Assembly: GCA_963930655.1 (NCBI GenBank)
Contig: OZ005617.1
Span: 10,852,501-10,916,500 of the forward strand
Origin: Myrica gale
Taxonomy: Eukaryota > Streptophyta > Magnoliopsida > Fagales > Myricaceae
DNA: 64,000 nt
Direction of reading: 5' to 3'
Shown here: positions 34,301 to 46,725 of the stretch, piece after piece
Position numbering within the stretch: position 1 is the stretch's first letter
How the letters are laid out: each line of letters starts with the position of its first letter
Notes under the pieces: model-generated
Told to the model about the DNA's origin: nothing
Database searches by the model: none
What the model saw: the letters and a program-made list of their open reading frames with translations, nothing else
Translations under genes and position numbers: made by a program

Positions 34301-34385
34301 CTAACTATGCATGGAAGGGGGTTGGGGTTGAGAATCTTCAATTGCAGCCAGGTACATAAGCTTTCGCTGAAGCCTTGTTTGGTTC
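34301..34385 (-). pseudogene. Captured exon of a GRF-interacting factor (SSXT domain)
   Basis: Read on the minus strand from an acceptor-like TGCAG, the piece encodes NQTRLQRKLMYLAAIEDSQ and then PQPPSMHS before a stop. This is the conserved end of the SSXT/SNH domain of plant GIF1/AN3-type coactivators (ENQARLQ...LMYLAAIADSQPQPP in the family). It is an isolated exon within the CACTA-type element. Confidence 0.65.
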
Positions 34386-34725
34386 CTGCAAAAACAGAGT
34401 AAGGATTTTGCTAACTCTTCAAGTAGTTCAAACATAAATTAATACTGTGATAGCTCAAACATAAATTTAATACCATGGTTGCCTGCAACAATTGAATGTT
34501 CATCCTGCAAGTCTGCAGGTGTCTATATGCAGATATTAAACCACACCTATTTTTGATGACTCGAAGAACAATCGCTCTATTAAGTGACAATTTGCACTCA
34601 CTAACATCAAAGTTTGCCTCAATTCCACATGACTACTCAATTCAAAAGGAAAATCGTTAGGAAGGAGGATAAAAAGGTCATAATGTTATAAGAAAATGAA
34701 CATGTGGTTTAAGAACAGAAATTGA

Positions 34726-35965
34726 TGTTAGCCCAAGGTTGTTTTACAAACAATCTATAAATGATTTTGATGATAACAAAAATTTCTAAGTTTTTGAGGA
34801 CTTTAGAATCTATTTGATCAATCCACAAATTCCAAGTTATATTTCAAAAGGATTGAGTTTATCTCTCTAAAAGTCTTTGCACACGATGCTTGATAAATTC
34901 TTCAAGATATGGACACTTAAAAAGGTTTTGGAAAGGGATGAAAACCTCAAAAGCACTGATTTTTGTCTCCAGGACTTTTAGGTGTCGACACATTCAGGAC
35001 ATGTGTCGACACATTGCACTAACACCCGAGACATGTGTTTTTTACCAAAAACATGTGTCGACACATTGACCTTATGGTGTCGACACATTGCACTAACTCC
35101 CGAGCACTAATTTTTAGTTCAAATTTTATGTGTCAGCACATGCTAGTTGAAGTGTCGACACATTACACGGGATTGAGGATTTTCCGGAATGACATCAGAG
35201 ACATCAAATCGTTCCTCATTTCATGGGAAAGTTTCCAACGGCTATTCTCACATACCCACTCGACCGTTGAAGACAAAATGGCTTAAATGGAGGACTGGTT
35301 GTTGAAGAAAAGGAGAAGCTCTCACCTACACGACGAATTACATTCATTCCGTGGCCTAACTTCTTGAGAAAAGAGAGAAACCTTTGAAGAAGAGTGAATT
35401 TTCCTCACCTACCAAGAAGACCTACTATTCTCTTTCCTTCTTCTTAAGTTTTCTATTATATATCTTATCCTCTTCATATACTTTGCACCACACATTTGTA
35501 AATTCGGCTTTAAGAGCCAAATCATGGTTTTTCACTTCATATCCCTACAAGTTAAATCTTGTAAGTGTTGGGTAAACACTGAGCCCTACTCTTGTGAGTA
35601 GAAGAAATCCCTAGGTTTTGGGATTTGAGAAGAGGAGTTAAAGCGTAAGCACAATAAATGCTTTGTGAAGGTTCCTTAGCACCTGGGAAGCTAAGGTGTA
35701 CTTCCTATTTGATAGTTAGTGGAGAAAGCCCAAGGAAGTCAATAGCCTTGGGGATGGATGTAGGCAAGTGTTTTGGCCAAACCACCTAAAAGTTACAGTG
35801 TCATCACTTCAACCCTTATCTCTTCAAGTTTCATTATTGCTATTACTCTTTACTGCAGTGGTTTATAGTGATTGTTTGTGATTGATGTTTTAAACCTCTT
35901 AGAAATTGTTAAATTTTACTTAAAACTCAATTCACCCCCCTCTTGGGTTGCTACATAGACTTTCA
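34726..35965 (+). mobile_element. Solo LTR H (probably copia type)
   Basis: Starts TGTTAGCCCAAGG, has the GATGATAACAAAA phrase common near the start of some plant copia LTRs, a CACCCCCCTCTTGGGTTG phrase near the end, and ends TTTCA. An exact 5-bp duplication ATTGA flanks it (34721-34725 and 35966-35970). No internal region, so a solo LTR of 1,240 bp. It lies inside the CACTA-type element and is therefore younger than it. Confidence 0.85.
34983..35161 (+). repeat. TGTCGACAC palindrome array in LTR H
   Basis: Five exact TGTCGACAC copies and one degenerate one in 180 bp, several followed by ATTGCACTAAC. The same palindrome is arrayed in the unrelated LTR G at 60187-60645. Confidence 0.85.
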
Positions 35966-35970
35966 ATTGA

Positions 35971-37330
35971 GTTCATAATAAAATCAATGGCCAATAGACA
36001 TGTTTTAAGAGCATAAGATAATGTGCTCATAACAAAATCAATGACCCAAACTACTTAAAGAAAGCATCATCAGATCATAGTTTATCTATTGATGATAACA
36101 TGTTCTTATAAAAGGAAGTTTGGCCATTTAGCATCATCAGATCATAGTTTCCAATGAATTTTTTTAATAATAGTAGGCATTTATCTTAACTCTATATGTG
36201 CTAGGATACAACCAGTTCTCTAGTGCTAGGAAGTTTGGGTACGAAAGTGAAGGAAGTTTTTTTCCTTCTATAGCCATTGGAAAGATATAGCAACTAGCTA
36301 TGCTATTTTGGTTTATAAAACAAAAAAAAAAAGGAAAAAGCTCTATAACATGTCACGGCTCGCATCATCAAACATTTATTCTATGACTTAAAACAAAAGC
36401 TAGCCGTAGGTCATGCCCTATGAAATAAAAGCATTCTCACAAACAGTTGGAGTGCAAAAAACGAAAATCAACAATCCAAGCACTTCTAATTGGAATGCAA
36501 ATCCACAACATAACTAACAATCATTTTTACAATCCAGTCCACCCCAACGACCAGAAACAACTAAGATATTTCGAAATGAACCAACTGAAAACCAACTCAG
36601 AAAACCAACAAAAATCTCTTATGGGTTTGACGACATGAACCAACTGACTATAACAACAATCAAGAAAAATCGATTTCGAACTGAATGGATTACCTTTTGA
36701 AGACATTTCGAAGCTCCTCTACAACCCAAAATGAAGGAGGGAATCCTTGCTACTATCAGGGGGTTCTAGGGCAAATAAAGGGACGGTGGGGAGCAGCCAA
36801 AGCTTCTCCTAGGCAACAATCGTCCTATAGGCTCCTAAAGGAGCGAAAAAGCCACACGAAGGAAGTAATCAAGAGAAACGAGGTGAGCTCTCGGGAGTCG
36901 GGGGGAAGAAAAGGGAAGGTTTTCAGGGAGAAGCATAGTACCTAGCTTCAGCAGAAGCTTCTGCAGAGGGTGGAGAAATTATTTATACTGTGAAACAAGG
37001 GGAAGGTTTATAGGGAGACAATGAGAACCTGGTCCCAGCAGATGCTCCAATACAGAGAAGAGATGTGGACACATCTTCTACCAAAGTGGCTGAGTTCAAC
37101 AAATTGTAGCACCTAGACTGTAAATGCCTAAGCACCAGCAAACAAAGACTCCAAACGGTGGGAGCAAGAGACGGATTGGCTAAGAGCAACGCCGGACCAG
37201 AGATTAGGCATTAGACAGAAAGAGATGGAGGGAGCGGTGTGAGATTGTGAGAAATTTTGGCTCTCTGTTTCCCACGGACAATTGCTCTGAGTACAATACA
37301 TTTTCCAACTCATTTTTGGATAATTATTTG
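35971..37330. other. CACTA interior without a recognised gene
   Basis: No domain recognised. The GC-richer part at about 36690-36960 with GAGGTGAGCTC looks like a captured 5' region, but no product could be read. A 14-bp perfect palindrome, GCAGAAGCTTCTGC, lies near 36951-36964. Confidence 0.3.
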
Positions 37331-37379
37331 TTTTGAAAAATTTTGAAACATATCAATAAATTAAAGCACTCATATATTA

Positions 37380-38408
37380 AATAAATCTTATACCTGTATT
37401 AGACAAATATATAGATCATATGACAATTGTAAATTTTCAAACAATTATTCTATTATATTGACTATGCACTATGTATAAAGATATATACACAGTATGTAAA
37501 AATCTTTATACTTAGTATTAAATACATAGCATATTATTTTACACTCTTTTTTATAACTAGTATAATAATCTTAATTAAAATAGGTTGTAGTAATAATATA
37601 TAATATTTAAGCATTAAAGTATAATGCCTTCTATATAATATTGCATGATCTGTTATATGTGTTTATCATATACATGATATGTGCTAATTAAAGTAATTAC
37701 TTTATATGTATGTACCTACCTAATGACTAAACCATAGCCTCTAAAAGCATATACTAAGTTATGCGCTTTAATTGTATAAGCTAATCTCACAATATCTTCT
37801 TGTTTGGAATTAAATAATATGTCATAATTAAATAGTATCATATTACTAATTATTCAAAAAATATATGCTTATTATAAGTATGATCATAGATGTTTACTTA
37901 GATATACATAGGTATAATTTAAAACATATCATATAACAACTTCAATTTTCATAAAACTACTTCTAATTCCATATTTTATTATGTAGGTCCCTTAAAATAA
38001 AATTTTTAAATACATGACAAAATAAAATTGTATATTAAAAGGAATAAAATAATATAAAAAATAATTATTAACATTAAATAAACTTATAATTAATAATTTT
38101 TTTTTGCACTTATACCTGTTAAAGGTGTACTCTACAGCGGCGGTCGCAGTGACCGTCGCTACAAATACCTAATTTATAGCAGCGTTTTGCAAAAACCGTT
38201 GCTAAAGAGGGTCTATAGCGGCGGTCAGTGACAGTAGCTAAAAAGACCGCTGCTAAAGGGGGTCTACAGCAGCGGTCGTTCAGTGACCGCCACTAAAAAG
38301 ACCGCCACTATAGACCCCCTTTAGCCGCGGTTTTTGCAAAATGCTGCAAAAAATACTCTTTAGTGGCGTTTTTAGCGACCACCGCTATAGACTTGTTTTT
38401 TTGTAGTG
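37380..38408 (-). repeat. Right long terminal inverted repeat of the CACTA-type element
   Basis: Inverted match to 29369-30070. The outer 280 bp (38130-38408) has several AGCGGCGGTC / GACCGCCACTA blocks arranged as inverted and direct subterminal repeats, more than at the left end. Confidence 0.7.
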
Positions 38409-39742
38409 AAATGAAAATAATGGAGGAAAGAGAACAATGAGAGAGAGAGAAGTGCAACTTAAAAATAAAATAGAGAGATAGAAAGAGTGATTTGGCTAAA
38501 AGGAAAAAGAGAGAAAAAATAGGAAAAATGAGGCTCGGTTAGAAAAAGTATGGAGGAGAATAAGATGTAGGGTTTGCTAGGTTAAAAAGATAATGAGAGT
38601 GAAAAGAGATATAAATGACTGAGATTTAAGTGTCTCTCATTTCTTTATAAAATTACAGCATTGTCATTAATTAATCCCTCTTTTTCTATACCATGTGTTT
38701 CAGTAGACTGCTCTTGTTCTCCACAAGTCTAGAAATATTTTATCACCCTGTACAAAAATACTTAATTAATTCAGAGCATCATATGACGAAATTAAATTCA
38801 TAAAATAATTACAATGCCAATAATTATAGTGCAAATGATAAAAATAATTATTTTAGAATGTATCTGGACACGATATGACTTAAGTACAGACAAGCTAAAG
38901 ATGAGAAAAAATTGCATGTGCAATAAATTAAATCTAAAATCATATAAATTCAAAAATTAAATGCACAACTTAGATTTATACCTCTTAACCAGCTTTCCAT
39001 CTAAAATCAATAATTAAAACATTAAATAATTAATCTTATATTAGTTTTAGATGTACTAAACATACAATATTCTAACTCACTCAGAAACCAAAATAAACAA
39101 ATAAAAATTAAGCTAATATATGAAATTATGTGTTCATTCATAATATATAAAAATTATGTGTTTACCAAATTGGTGATATTCTCACAAAATGAATTTTTTG
39201 CCTCATCTTTACACATTTGTGACCTGTTAAACGTTTACCATTGGCTTCTACTTACCACATTGCAGTTAATGATGATCTGGATATGGCTACTGACTTTTGT
39301 TGTGTTGTAAATGTTTAGTAGCAAGATTCATCATGTGGCTACTTTCAGTAGTTTGACCCCCTGACGTGTCCTTGTGGTAAATAAATGTTGGTTCCTTCGA
39401 TCAAGAAGACGAAGAGGATGGAGGAAGGGCCTCGAATGCAAAAAATAAAGGAAAAACGCTTGCTGTTATGCTCGATTGCATCGTGGATACTGTTTGCTGC
39501 TATTATTCTCTGTATTTACTTTCAATGTGTTAAGATGGAGGGACGAGCTCATGTTGTAATAACTTTGTATTAGACTAGCTATTACCCTGTCTTAGTGCTT
39601 AGTTTGTATCTAAAACTTGGCAATTATATTCATTTTGTAGCAATCATGTTGTACTTTAGACTAGTTATGATTTTATAGTAAGGACTTTGTACGACATTTG
39701 CTCATTAATGAAGTTCAGAAAGCATGGAAACTTTATTTTAAA
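38409..39742. other. Spacer between the CACTA-type element and element D
   Basis: AT-rich, no recognised gene. The 62-codon frame at 39385-39573 includes a hydrophobic stretch (SIASWILFAAIILCIYF) but nothing else supports it. Confidence 0.3.
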
Positions 39743-40673
39743 TGTGAGACCCCAACCTTATTTCTATCATTGTAAAAGAATTATGACTCCTTAAGTTGTG
39801 CTTTAATTATTGAGAAAGACATATATGGTTGACTAGATCTAAAATCATGTCTAGGTGGAATTTTTTCCCCTAGCATTTTTATGCGTCTTAAGCTATGATT
39901 TAAATGTTGTATTGTTTGCAATATTTGAAGATTTTAATTAGGGGCTTTAATCTTGGAAATATGTGAGTCCTTGAAATAAAAATGTGGAGGCATGTTAGAG
40001 TAGTTTTGTGGAGTGACAGAAAAAGGAAATAAAAGGAAATTGAAAGAGAAGGAGGGAAAGAAGGGGGGAAGGGCAGTTTTGCCTTTTCCTTCCCCCAAGT
40101 CTCACGTACAAGACCCCCCTCTCTACCGGTTTACACCCTTGCCCTAGCACCCACCCGCACAAGAGAAGAGAAGAGAAGAAAAAGAAGGAGAAGAAAGAAG
40201 AAGGAGGAGAAGAAAAAAAGAAAGGTAGTGTGGGATGTGAAAAATTTGGGTTGGCCGGATTACCCACTACCCATTTCTCCCATTTTCTCTTGTTTCTTTT
40301 TGATGGGTGTTGTTTCTTTGATGTTTTCTCCTTGTGTTCATGTGTGTTTCTTTGAAGATAGTATAGATTTAGTAAGTTTTAAGGGTAGTATAGATTGTAC
40401 ATGAAACCATGAGGAGATATGACTAGATCTGGGAAATGATTCAAGAGAATCATTTATGCACCCTAGGTGTTTGCTAAAAAGACCAAGAGAAGAGGAATAA
40501 ATGCAATAGGTTAGTTTGAGGTTGAAATCATGGTTTTGTTGTAAACATTGAATTGGAGATTGTTTAGGCATGTATTAGAGTGTGTGGAATTGTTTATGGT
40601 CAGAAGAATCAAGCTAGGGATCATAATTAGGGTGTTGGAATAGGTAGATTTTAACACCCTGTTTTTAGGTAAC

Positions 40674-40905
40674 ATCGCGCTCGACTAGCGTGCGTCAAGC
40701 GCTCGAGCAGCCTTCAGGAAATATGAGTGACAGTGTCTTGTCGTTTGACCAATCCTCGACAGGTGCTCGAGCGACCCTTGGGAATTCCACACAGAGAGTT
40801 GGACAATAAGTTGGCGCTCGACTGCCGCTCGAGCGAGGGTTGATGAAAGTTGGACAGTAAGTTGGCGCTCGACCGGTGCTCGACAGGCGCTCGAGCGGGA
40901 CCTGT
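40674..40905 (+). repeat. TCGA-palindrome array in the D 5' LTR
   Basis: Repeated GCGCTCGACT, GCTCGAGCG and GCGCTCGACCGG phrases. The 3' LTR has a shorter version. Confidence 0.8.
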
Positions 40906-41421
40906 TAAAATTCCATATGTGATGAAATTGGAGTTCCAATTGAAGACTTGTGAACCCTAACATTGAGGATAGTTGAATAAACTTAGTTATGAAATTATTG
41001 AGGTTAGGATGGCGGGAATTCGATAAACATTAGTCCAAGAATGGTATGATGTAAAGTATTAAGCTAGACGACTTATATAGGTTGCTGATTTGGCTTGAAA
41101 TTCTTAGCATGAGTTGTTGCTGAATTTCATGAATGGGCTTGAAATCAATGATGTCAATGGGAAGAATCAGTGCACCTAGTTGATTGAGTGGATTACATAG
41201 TGGTCCCTTTAGCAACCTTATTGGAGATGTTGATGCCTGTCTTTAATTGCTTCTCTTCAATTGTTTTATGAAGCTAAGCAAAGAAATATTTTGTAAATGA
41301 AATCATATTTTCAAAGGTGCGTACTTTTGGAAAACCAAAATGTTAATAAGTATTTCTTCTCGTGTGTTCTATTTGAATGTTTATCCTTAAGCGTTAAGTA
41401 ACGAAAGTAACTCGCTTGTAG

Positions 41422-41885
41422 GGGAAGACCCATTCTAAGATCGAGAGGATCGAGGTAAGTAGAAACTTACACTTTTATGAAAACTGGAATGGTACACAAC
41501 ATGGTTTTACATGAACAAGCATCTCATCACAAGCAAGCATGAACTCTCTGTTTATCAAGCATGACATGACTTGAGCATTTGCATGAAAGCATGAAAGAAA
41601 TCTTTATGCAAATGGAAGTATAAGAGTTTTTATGACAAGTTAAGTAAGAAGCTCTGGTCGGTACCGTACCAAGTTAAGAAGGTACATCCATACTGAAGGA
41701 TGTTTACGTGAAGGATGGATGTTACCTAGGACGCCCATACTGAAGGACGTTTACGTGAAGGTTGGGTAAGTCCTTGAGGTCTGTGCAACCACACTGAAGG
41801 ACGTTTACGTGAAGGTGTGGACCTCCAAGGGTCGTGTCTAGCCACTGAAGGACGAATCCGAGAATGTGTGCTAGCTCGACCAAAT
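41422..41885 (+). other. Structured LTR module, D 5' copy (truncated)
   Basis: A 33-nt candidate exon (41422-41454), donor GAG|GTAAGT at 41455 that can pair as GTAAGT-AGAA-ACTTAC, and the left arm CTGGAATGGTAC (41484-41495). Hairpins GGTACATCCAT with ATGGATGTTACC, AGGAC..CCCA with TGGG..GTCCT, CCACAC/GTGTGG with AGGT/ACCT, and CTAGC/GCTAG are present. The module is cut at 41885. Confidence 0.55.
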
Positions 41886-42582
41886 GATGTGAACTCTCTG
41901 GTTTCAAACTTTTGAAGTTTTCTGAGGTTGACCTTAGGATTAGCTCTCAAAGGATGAAGGGCAAAACATTCTAAGAAATAGCTTTTTCTTTTACCTGATA
42001 TCTCTCAGTAGTCTTCATCTACATACCAATGACTAGAATAGAGAGAAGAAGTACACTACAGGATTACTGAGCTGTGCCTTGAAAAAAAAAAAAGATAGAA
42101 AGAAAGAAAAAAAGAGAAGAAAAAGAAAAGAATAAGAGCAAAAGGAAGGGGAAACTTAAGTTGTTATTGAGTCAAGGGCTAGAAACAGTTGCCCAAACTT
42201 TGGGGGTTTGAAAAACTCAACAACCTTTAAGAACAGAGTTGGCGCGAAAACTGCTAGACCCTTTAGCTTTGAAGTAGTTAGGATCAATATTGATTAATCT
42301 TAAGGTCGAAACTCTTTTGGATAGCCAGTGGTAGAAATGAGGACTAAGAGAGAGTCAAGGTGATAAATTGTAATTTCTCTAGACGTTTTACCTCAATCCT
42401 ATTAAGAGGAGATACTAAGTATTTCAAAGATGCTGATATTGTTTGAAATTGTGAGAGGTAAGGTCATTGTGATTGAAAATTCTTTTGATTGACTGATATG
42501 CTTGTGAATGAATTGTTGTCTCAATGCATTATTTTGTTCAAATACTTTTCGCTATTTTTGCTAAGGGACTAGCAAAAAGCTA

Positions 42583-42593
42583 GTTGGGGGGTG
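42583..42593 (+). other. Polypurine tract of element F
   Basis: GTTGGGGGGTG directly before the LTR start TGATTGTATC. Confidence 0.65.
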
Positions 42594-42896
42594 TGATTGT
42601 ATCAGAATTTTGCTAATTTATCACTTGAGAAAGTTCTACAATTACACCATTTCCACTAGAAAATGAGAAAATTATGCTTTGGGCATTAGTATGAGGCGAA
42701 TTGTTAATTTTGACAAAAGCAAGTGTAATTGAGTAATCTTAAGTTATTTGCTTTCTCTCCTCTCATCATATTTTCATGTCTCCATTTTCATAAATATGAT
42801 TGAAATATTTCCTATATTAACTTCTGTTTTTATGTTTTGCATATGAACGATGGAGATGAAGTGAGTTCATGGAAGTGAGAGGGAGGCTGGAATCAA

Positions 42897-43065
42897 GAGT
42901 CGGTCGAGCGGTCGTCGAGCGCCTGTCGAGCGAGAAGTCTCTGTTTGAAAAATATTCATGGGCGCTCGAGCGTTGGTCGAGCGCTGTCGAGCGTTACAAC
43001 TCTGTGTGAATTTCTTCAAAGGGCGCTCGAGCGCTGGTCGAGCGCCGGTCGAGCACGACACGTTT
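42897..43065 (+). repeat. TCGA-palindrome array in LTR F
   Basis: Three groups of GGGCGCTCGAGCG, GGTCGAGCGC and CTGTCGAGCG phrases. These are the same phrases, inverted, as in the Tekay-type LTRs A, B and D, although F is an unrelated family. LTR F' has no such array at this place. Confidence 0.85.
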
Positions 43066-43432
43066 GACGATATATTTGAGGGCATTTTTGGAAAACGAAA
43101 AGAAGCCCTAGGTCATTGATGATGAGTCACGACCGAAGCCCCCCAAAAGGAGGTTTAAAAGAGAACATTTTGGGATGAAAAAGGGAGAGTTCGAAGGTGT
43201 GAGACCCCGAAAAATCAATACGTACTCCGTTGTAAGCTTAAGGATTTGGTGATTTGTTTTGAATTAATGGAGGCCATGGTATGATCTATATTTAATGAGC
43301 ATCATGGAATATCAATGGATGAGGTCTAAATTTTAAGGTAGCCAATTTAAGTTGTTAGATTAAATGTATTTCTTTTCTATATCCTTGATTAATTTTTAAA
43401 GGATTATGTTATGGACCATATTATTGGGCTAT

Positions 43433-44017
43433 TAGGGTTTAAATGGTTGGACTTAAAGCCTAAAAGAATGGGCTGAAAATGGACAGCCCAAGCTTGGCCG
43501 AAAATTAGGAATGATGGGCCTTGAAATTTAATCAAGTGGGCTGCCCAATTACATGTGATGATGGGCCCTTGAAGTGGTGATATTGGGCTACTATAAGGCT
43601 TAGAGTAATAGGTGGATATTGGGCCTTTAAATGTATGCAATTGGGCTACCATGAAGATCAAGAAATTGGGCTTTAAATTCATGCTAATGGGCTGCCAAAA
43701 TGTTCATGGAAATGGCCTTTAAACTATGCTATTGGGCTGCCATAATATTCATGGTAATGGGCTGCCATTGAATGATTATTGGGCTTTAAGGATTTAGGTT
43801 ATTGGGCCTTAGCCTTTAGGCTTGTTAAATGGACTTGAGAATTGTGATATTGGGCCTTAGACAAATATTATTGGGCTATCAAAGTCTTATGTGATTGAAA
43901 TGTTAGTGGGCCTAACTTTAAAGATTGGTGTTAATGGGCCCTATCCTTTAAACTTATGACTTGGATTTAAGATGGTGTTGTTGGGCCTTGGATTAATGTT
44001 GTTGGGCTGCCCAATGG
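43433..44017 (+). promoter_or_regulatory. Cluster of about 20 TGGGCY (site II-like) motifs
   Basis: ATTGGGCT, ATGGGCC and similar copies recur roughly every 20-50 bp over about 580 bp, nearly all in plus orientation. TGGGCY is the plant site II element recognised by TCP factors in promoters of growth-related genes. The spacing is irregular. Regulation is inferred. Confidence 0.65.
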
Positions 44018-46725
44018 GTCTTGGAGTTAAGTTATAATATAAGATTAGTAGTACCAATCATTCATTAAGCCAGCTAAGTATGCTATGTAACTAGGTTGGT
44101 TGAGTTGTAACTAAGTAAACTAAACTAGTTGGATTTCAACCAAGGGAATCTAATTGGTTGAACTAAGCATTAAATGTGGAATTCAAATGAGTGGTGGAGG
44201 GTGAATTTCGTGCAAGCCAAAGGGGACAAAGGGGAGACAAAACTGAAAAGTTGAAAAAGGTGAAGGAAAAGTGAAAATTGAAGTGCATTTCCCCCCTTGG
44301 CCGAATTTTGGACTAAGCTCATGCTCCCTTGCTTTTTGGCTTTTCATTTCACACCCATCACACTCCCATTTTCACTTTATTGTGTCACTTCACTTTATTT
44401 GAGTCATTTTGGTCGACCAACACAAAGCCAAGACAAGAGAAACACAAGAGGAGAGGAGAGAAACCGAACCATAGGAGAGAAGGAGAGAACCAAGGGTGAA
44501 ACCAAGGTTTTGAACCAAAAGAGTTGGATTTTGAGCTTGAATCAAGGGAAATACGTGTGAAAGGAAGGAAGAAAAGGAAGGAGAAGAAGGAGAAGAAGGA
44601 GGTGAAGGAAAAGGAGAGGTTTTGCAAGGAAAAAGGAAGGGAAAGCAAGGAGACAACAAGGTAAGTCCGAATCTCACCATTTTTCCTTGTTGGCCGAACT
44701 CTTTGTGGTTGGATCTTGAAGTTTTGTGTTGTGTTTTGTTAGATCTTGTACTTAGAAACCCTAGGTTGTGTATGATGCTAGATCTGGCCATGTAAGCATG
44801 AGATCTAGGCTTGAATCTTAAGGTCATGCAAGGAAATGTGCAATGTGTGTTAGGTAAGCTTAGATCTAAACCCATTATGTGTTAGGCCGGTTGTAAGTTG
44901 ATTTTTCCCTTTAAACCACATGCCATTGGGGTTGCTAAATGTTAGATCTGATGTTGGTGGTTGTGAATGATGAAGAAATGAAGTTGTAAGTTCAATGGTT
45001 AGTGTTAAAATACAAAGGAGTGCATATTGCAAATTGTTGGCATGAAAAGTGTGATATTTGGTGTTGGCCGAACCATATATACCCTAGATCTTTAAGTATG
45101 ATTTTGTGAATGTATGGATCTGATGGTGGGCCATGATGTGTGTAAGTTTGATAACCTTATGCATGAAATTTACCATGAAATGTGAAGGATGTATGCAAAG
45201 CAAAAGAACCAAAGAAAAACCTAAATTGTTGGTGAATATTGGGTGCTAGCCGAATGATACAATGTGTGATATATTGTGTCTGTGTCTTAATGTTAGATCC
45301 TAGGTTGTGAATCTGAAAAATGGAGGATGGGATCACCATTGGAGATGAAGTTGTAATTAAAGAACACATAAGATTGGTGTTGGCCGAATGCCATGAGGAA
45401 GAGAAACCCGAATTGCAAGCTTGTAACAATTGGAGATTTTATTTGCTTGTGATGAATAAATAAAATTAGGATTTTGGCCAAACAAATTAAAAGATGTTAA
45501 GGCTTAAAGGATCGAGTTAAAGGATTAACAAGCCTTGTGATGTTAAGCATGGATTAAGGATTTAATTAGAATGATTGAATGTTGGCCAAATCCTATTTAG
45601 GGCAGAGTGAAACGTAATCGTAATGAGATGTATATCAAAGCTAAGGATTAGAGAGCCTTGACCTTATGAGGAGAAAAAATGTAAACTCTAATCAAGGATA
45701 ATGTCTCGGGTTGCATAGAGAAATGCTAATATGCATGTAAAGGAATGGCATGTAATCGGGATGATATAACATGCATGTTGGCCGATCACCTTGATGTATA
45801 GCAAGTTCTTGATGTTCCTTGATGGTTAAAAGTATTGCATGATGGTTATATCATGTATAGAACAGCAAACTTAAGAGGGAAATAAGGGCAAGAAGGCCAC
45901 GGGTTTGCCAATGAAGTGAGGATTCAATATATGTAAGTGGTGTTTTGACGAGTTGCATTCATTGGTGTTCATGTGAGCTTGAAACACTTAGAGATAAAAG
46001 AAGAAGAACATTAGGTCAATCCTAAAGGTTTTGGCAGCAACAATATATCTTGTTCCATGAAGTTAAGTGATGGCATTAATGGTTATTAGTTCATGCAAAG
46101 GAAGATTAAAAGTGTGGGACCAGGAGAATAAAAAACTGGACATGAGATAAGTTGCCGTTTTGATATAGAATTTTTAGGACGAAAAGTTGTTGCTGATTTC
46201 ATGATAGGCTTCGGAATAAATGTTGAGGGACAAGAAGAATTAATTGATCAAGTTGGATACGAGTTGGCCACGAAGAAGGTGAAAACAGCAACCTTGCACG
46301 TATCGAAGAGCGGTTTAGTTCCTGTACTTTGGAGTAATCGAGTTAGGTTAAGGACTACGAATTCGATATTGGACATCGAGGTTACGGAAGAATATATATA
46401 AAGATTAAATAAAGTATTTAATGATTAAAAAGATTATATTAATATATATATATACGATATCCAGAAAGATATAATATAGTTGCTATTCGGAAACGTTCCG
46501 ATGAATGGAAGGTACGAAGTCAAGTGATGAACGGGAAGTTAAAGATGAATTAAGAAATATCCGGCAACTATATTATACCATTAAATTAAGTAATGCGTTG
46601 AATTATCGCTACTTGTCCTTAGTGGACTTCAAGATAGGACTGTCGGGTAATTCGTAGGACCGACACGTACCGATATGGTTTCATCTATACGCAGTACATT
46701 GAAAGATTGAACCTATTCCTTGTAG

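Larger units (their letters stand above)
29369..38408. mobile_element. CACTA-type element carrying gene fragments
   Basis: The left end is CACTACAAAAAAAACAGG. The right end reads, on the minus strand, CACTACAAAAAAACAAG. Both ends continue with AGCGGCGGTC-type subterminal repeats, and sequence similarity in inverted orientation extends several hundred bp inwards. About 9 kb. No transposase was seen. The interior holds short pieces that look like exons of several unrelated plant genes on both strands, plus a LINE fragment and solo LTR H. That is the pattern of a non-autonomous gene-capturing CACTA element. The 3-bp flanks (CCC and AAA) do not match, so one end may have been rearranged. Confidence 0.75.
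39743..41885 (+). repeat. 5' LTR of element D, 3'-truncated
   Basis: Colinear with the 3' LTR (51187-53303) up to GCTCGACCAAATG, where it switches abruptly to F sequence. The missing part includes the LTR end and the primer site. A purine-rich leader ends with AAAG|GTAGTG at 40224/40225. Confidence 0.9.

Noticed and set aside
29366-38411. 3-bp target-site duplication for the CACTA-type element
   Set aside because: The flanks are CCC and AAA and do not match.
39385-39573. 62-codon frame with a possible membrane segment
   Set aside because: No homology recognised, no promoter or neighbour support, in AT-rich spacer.
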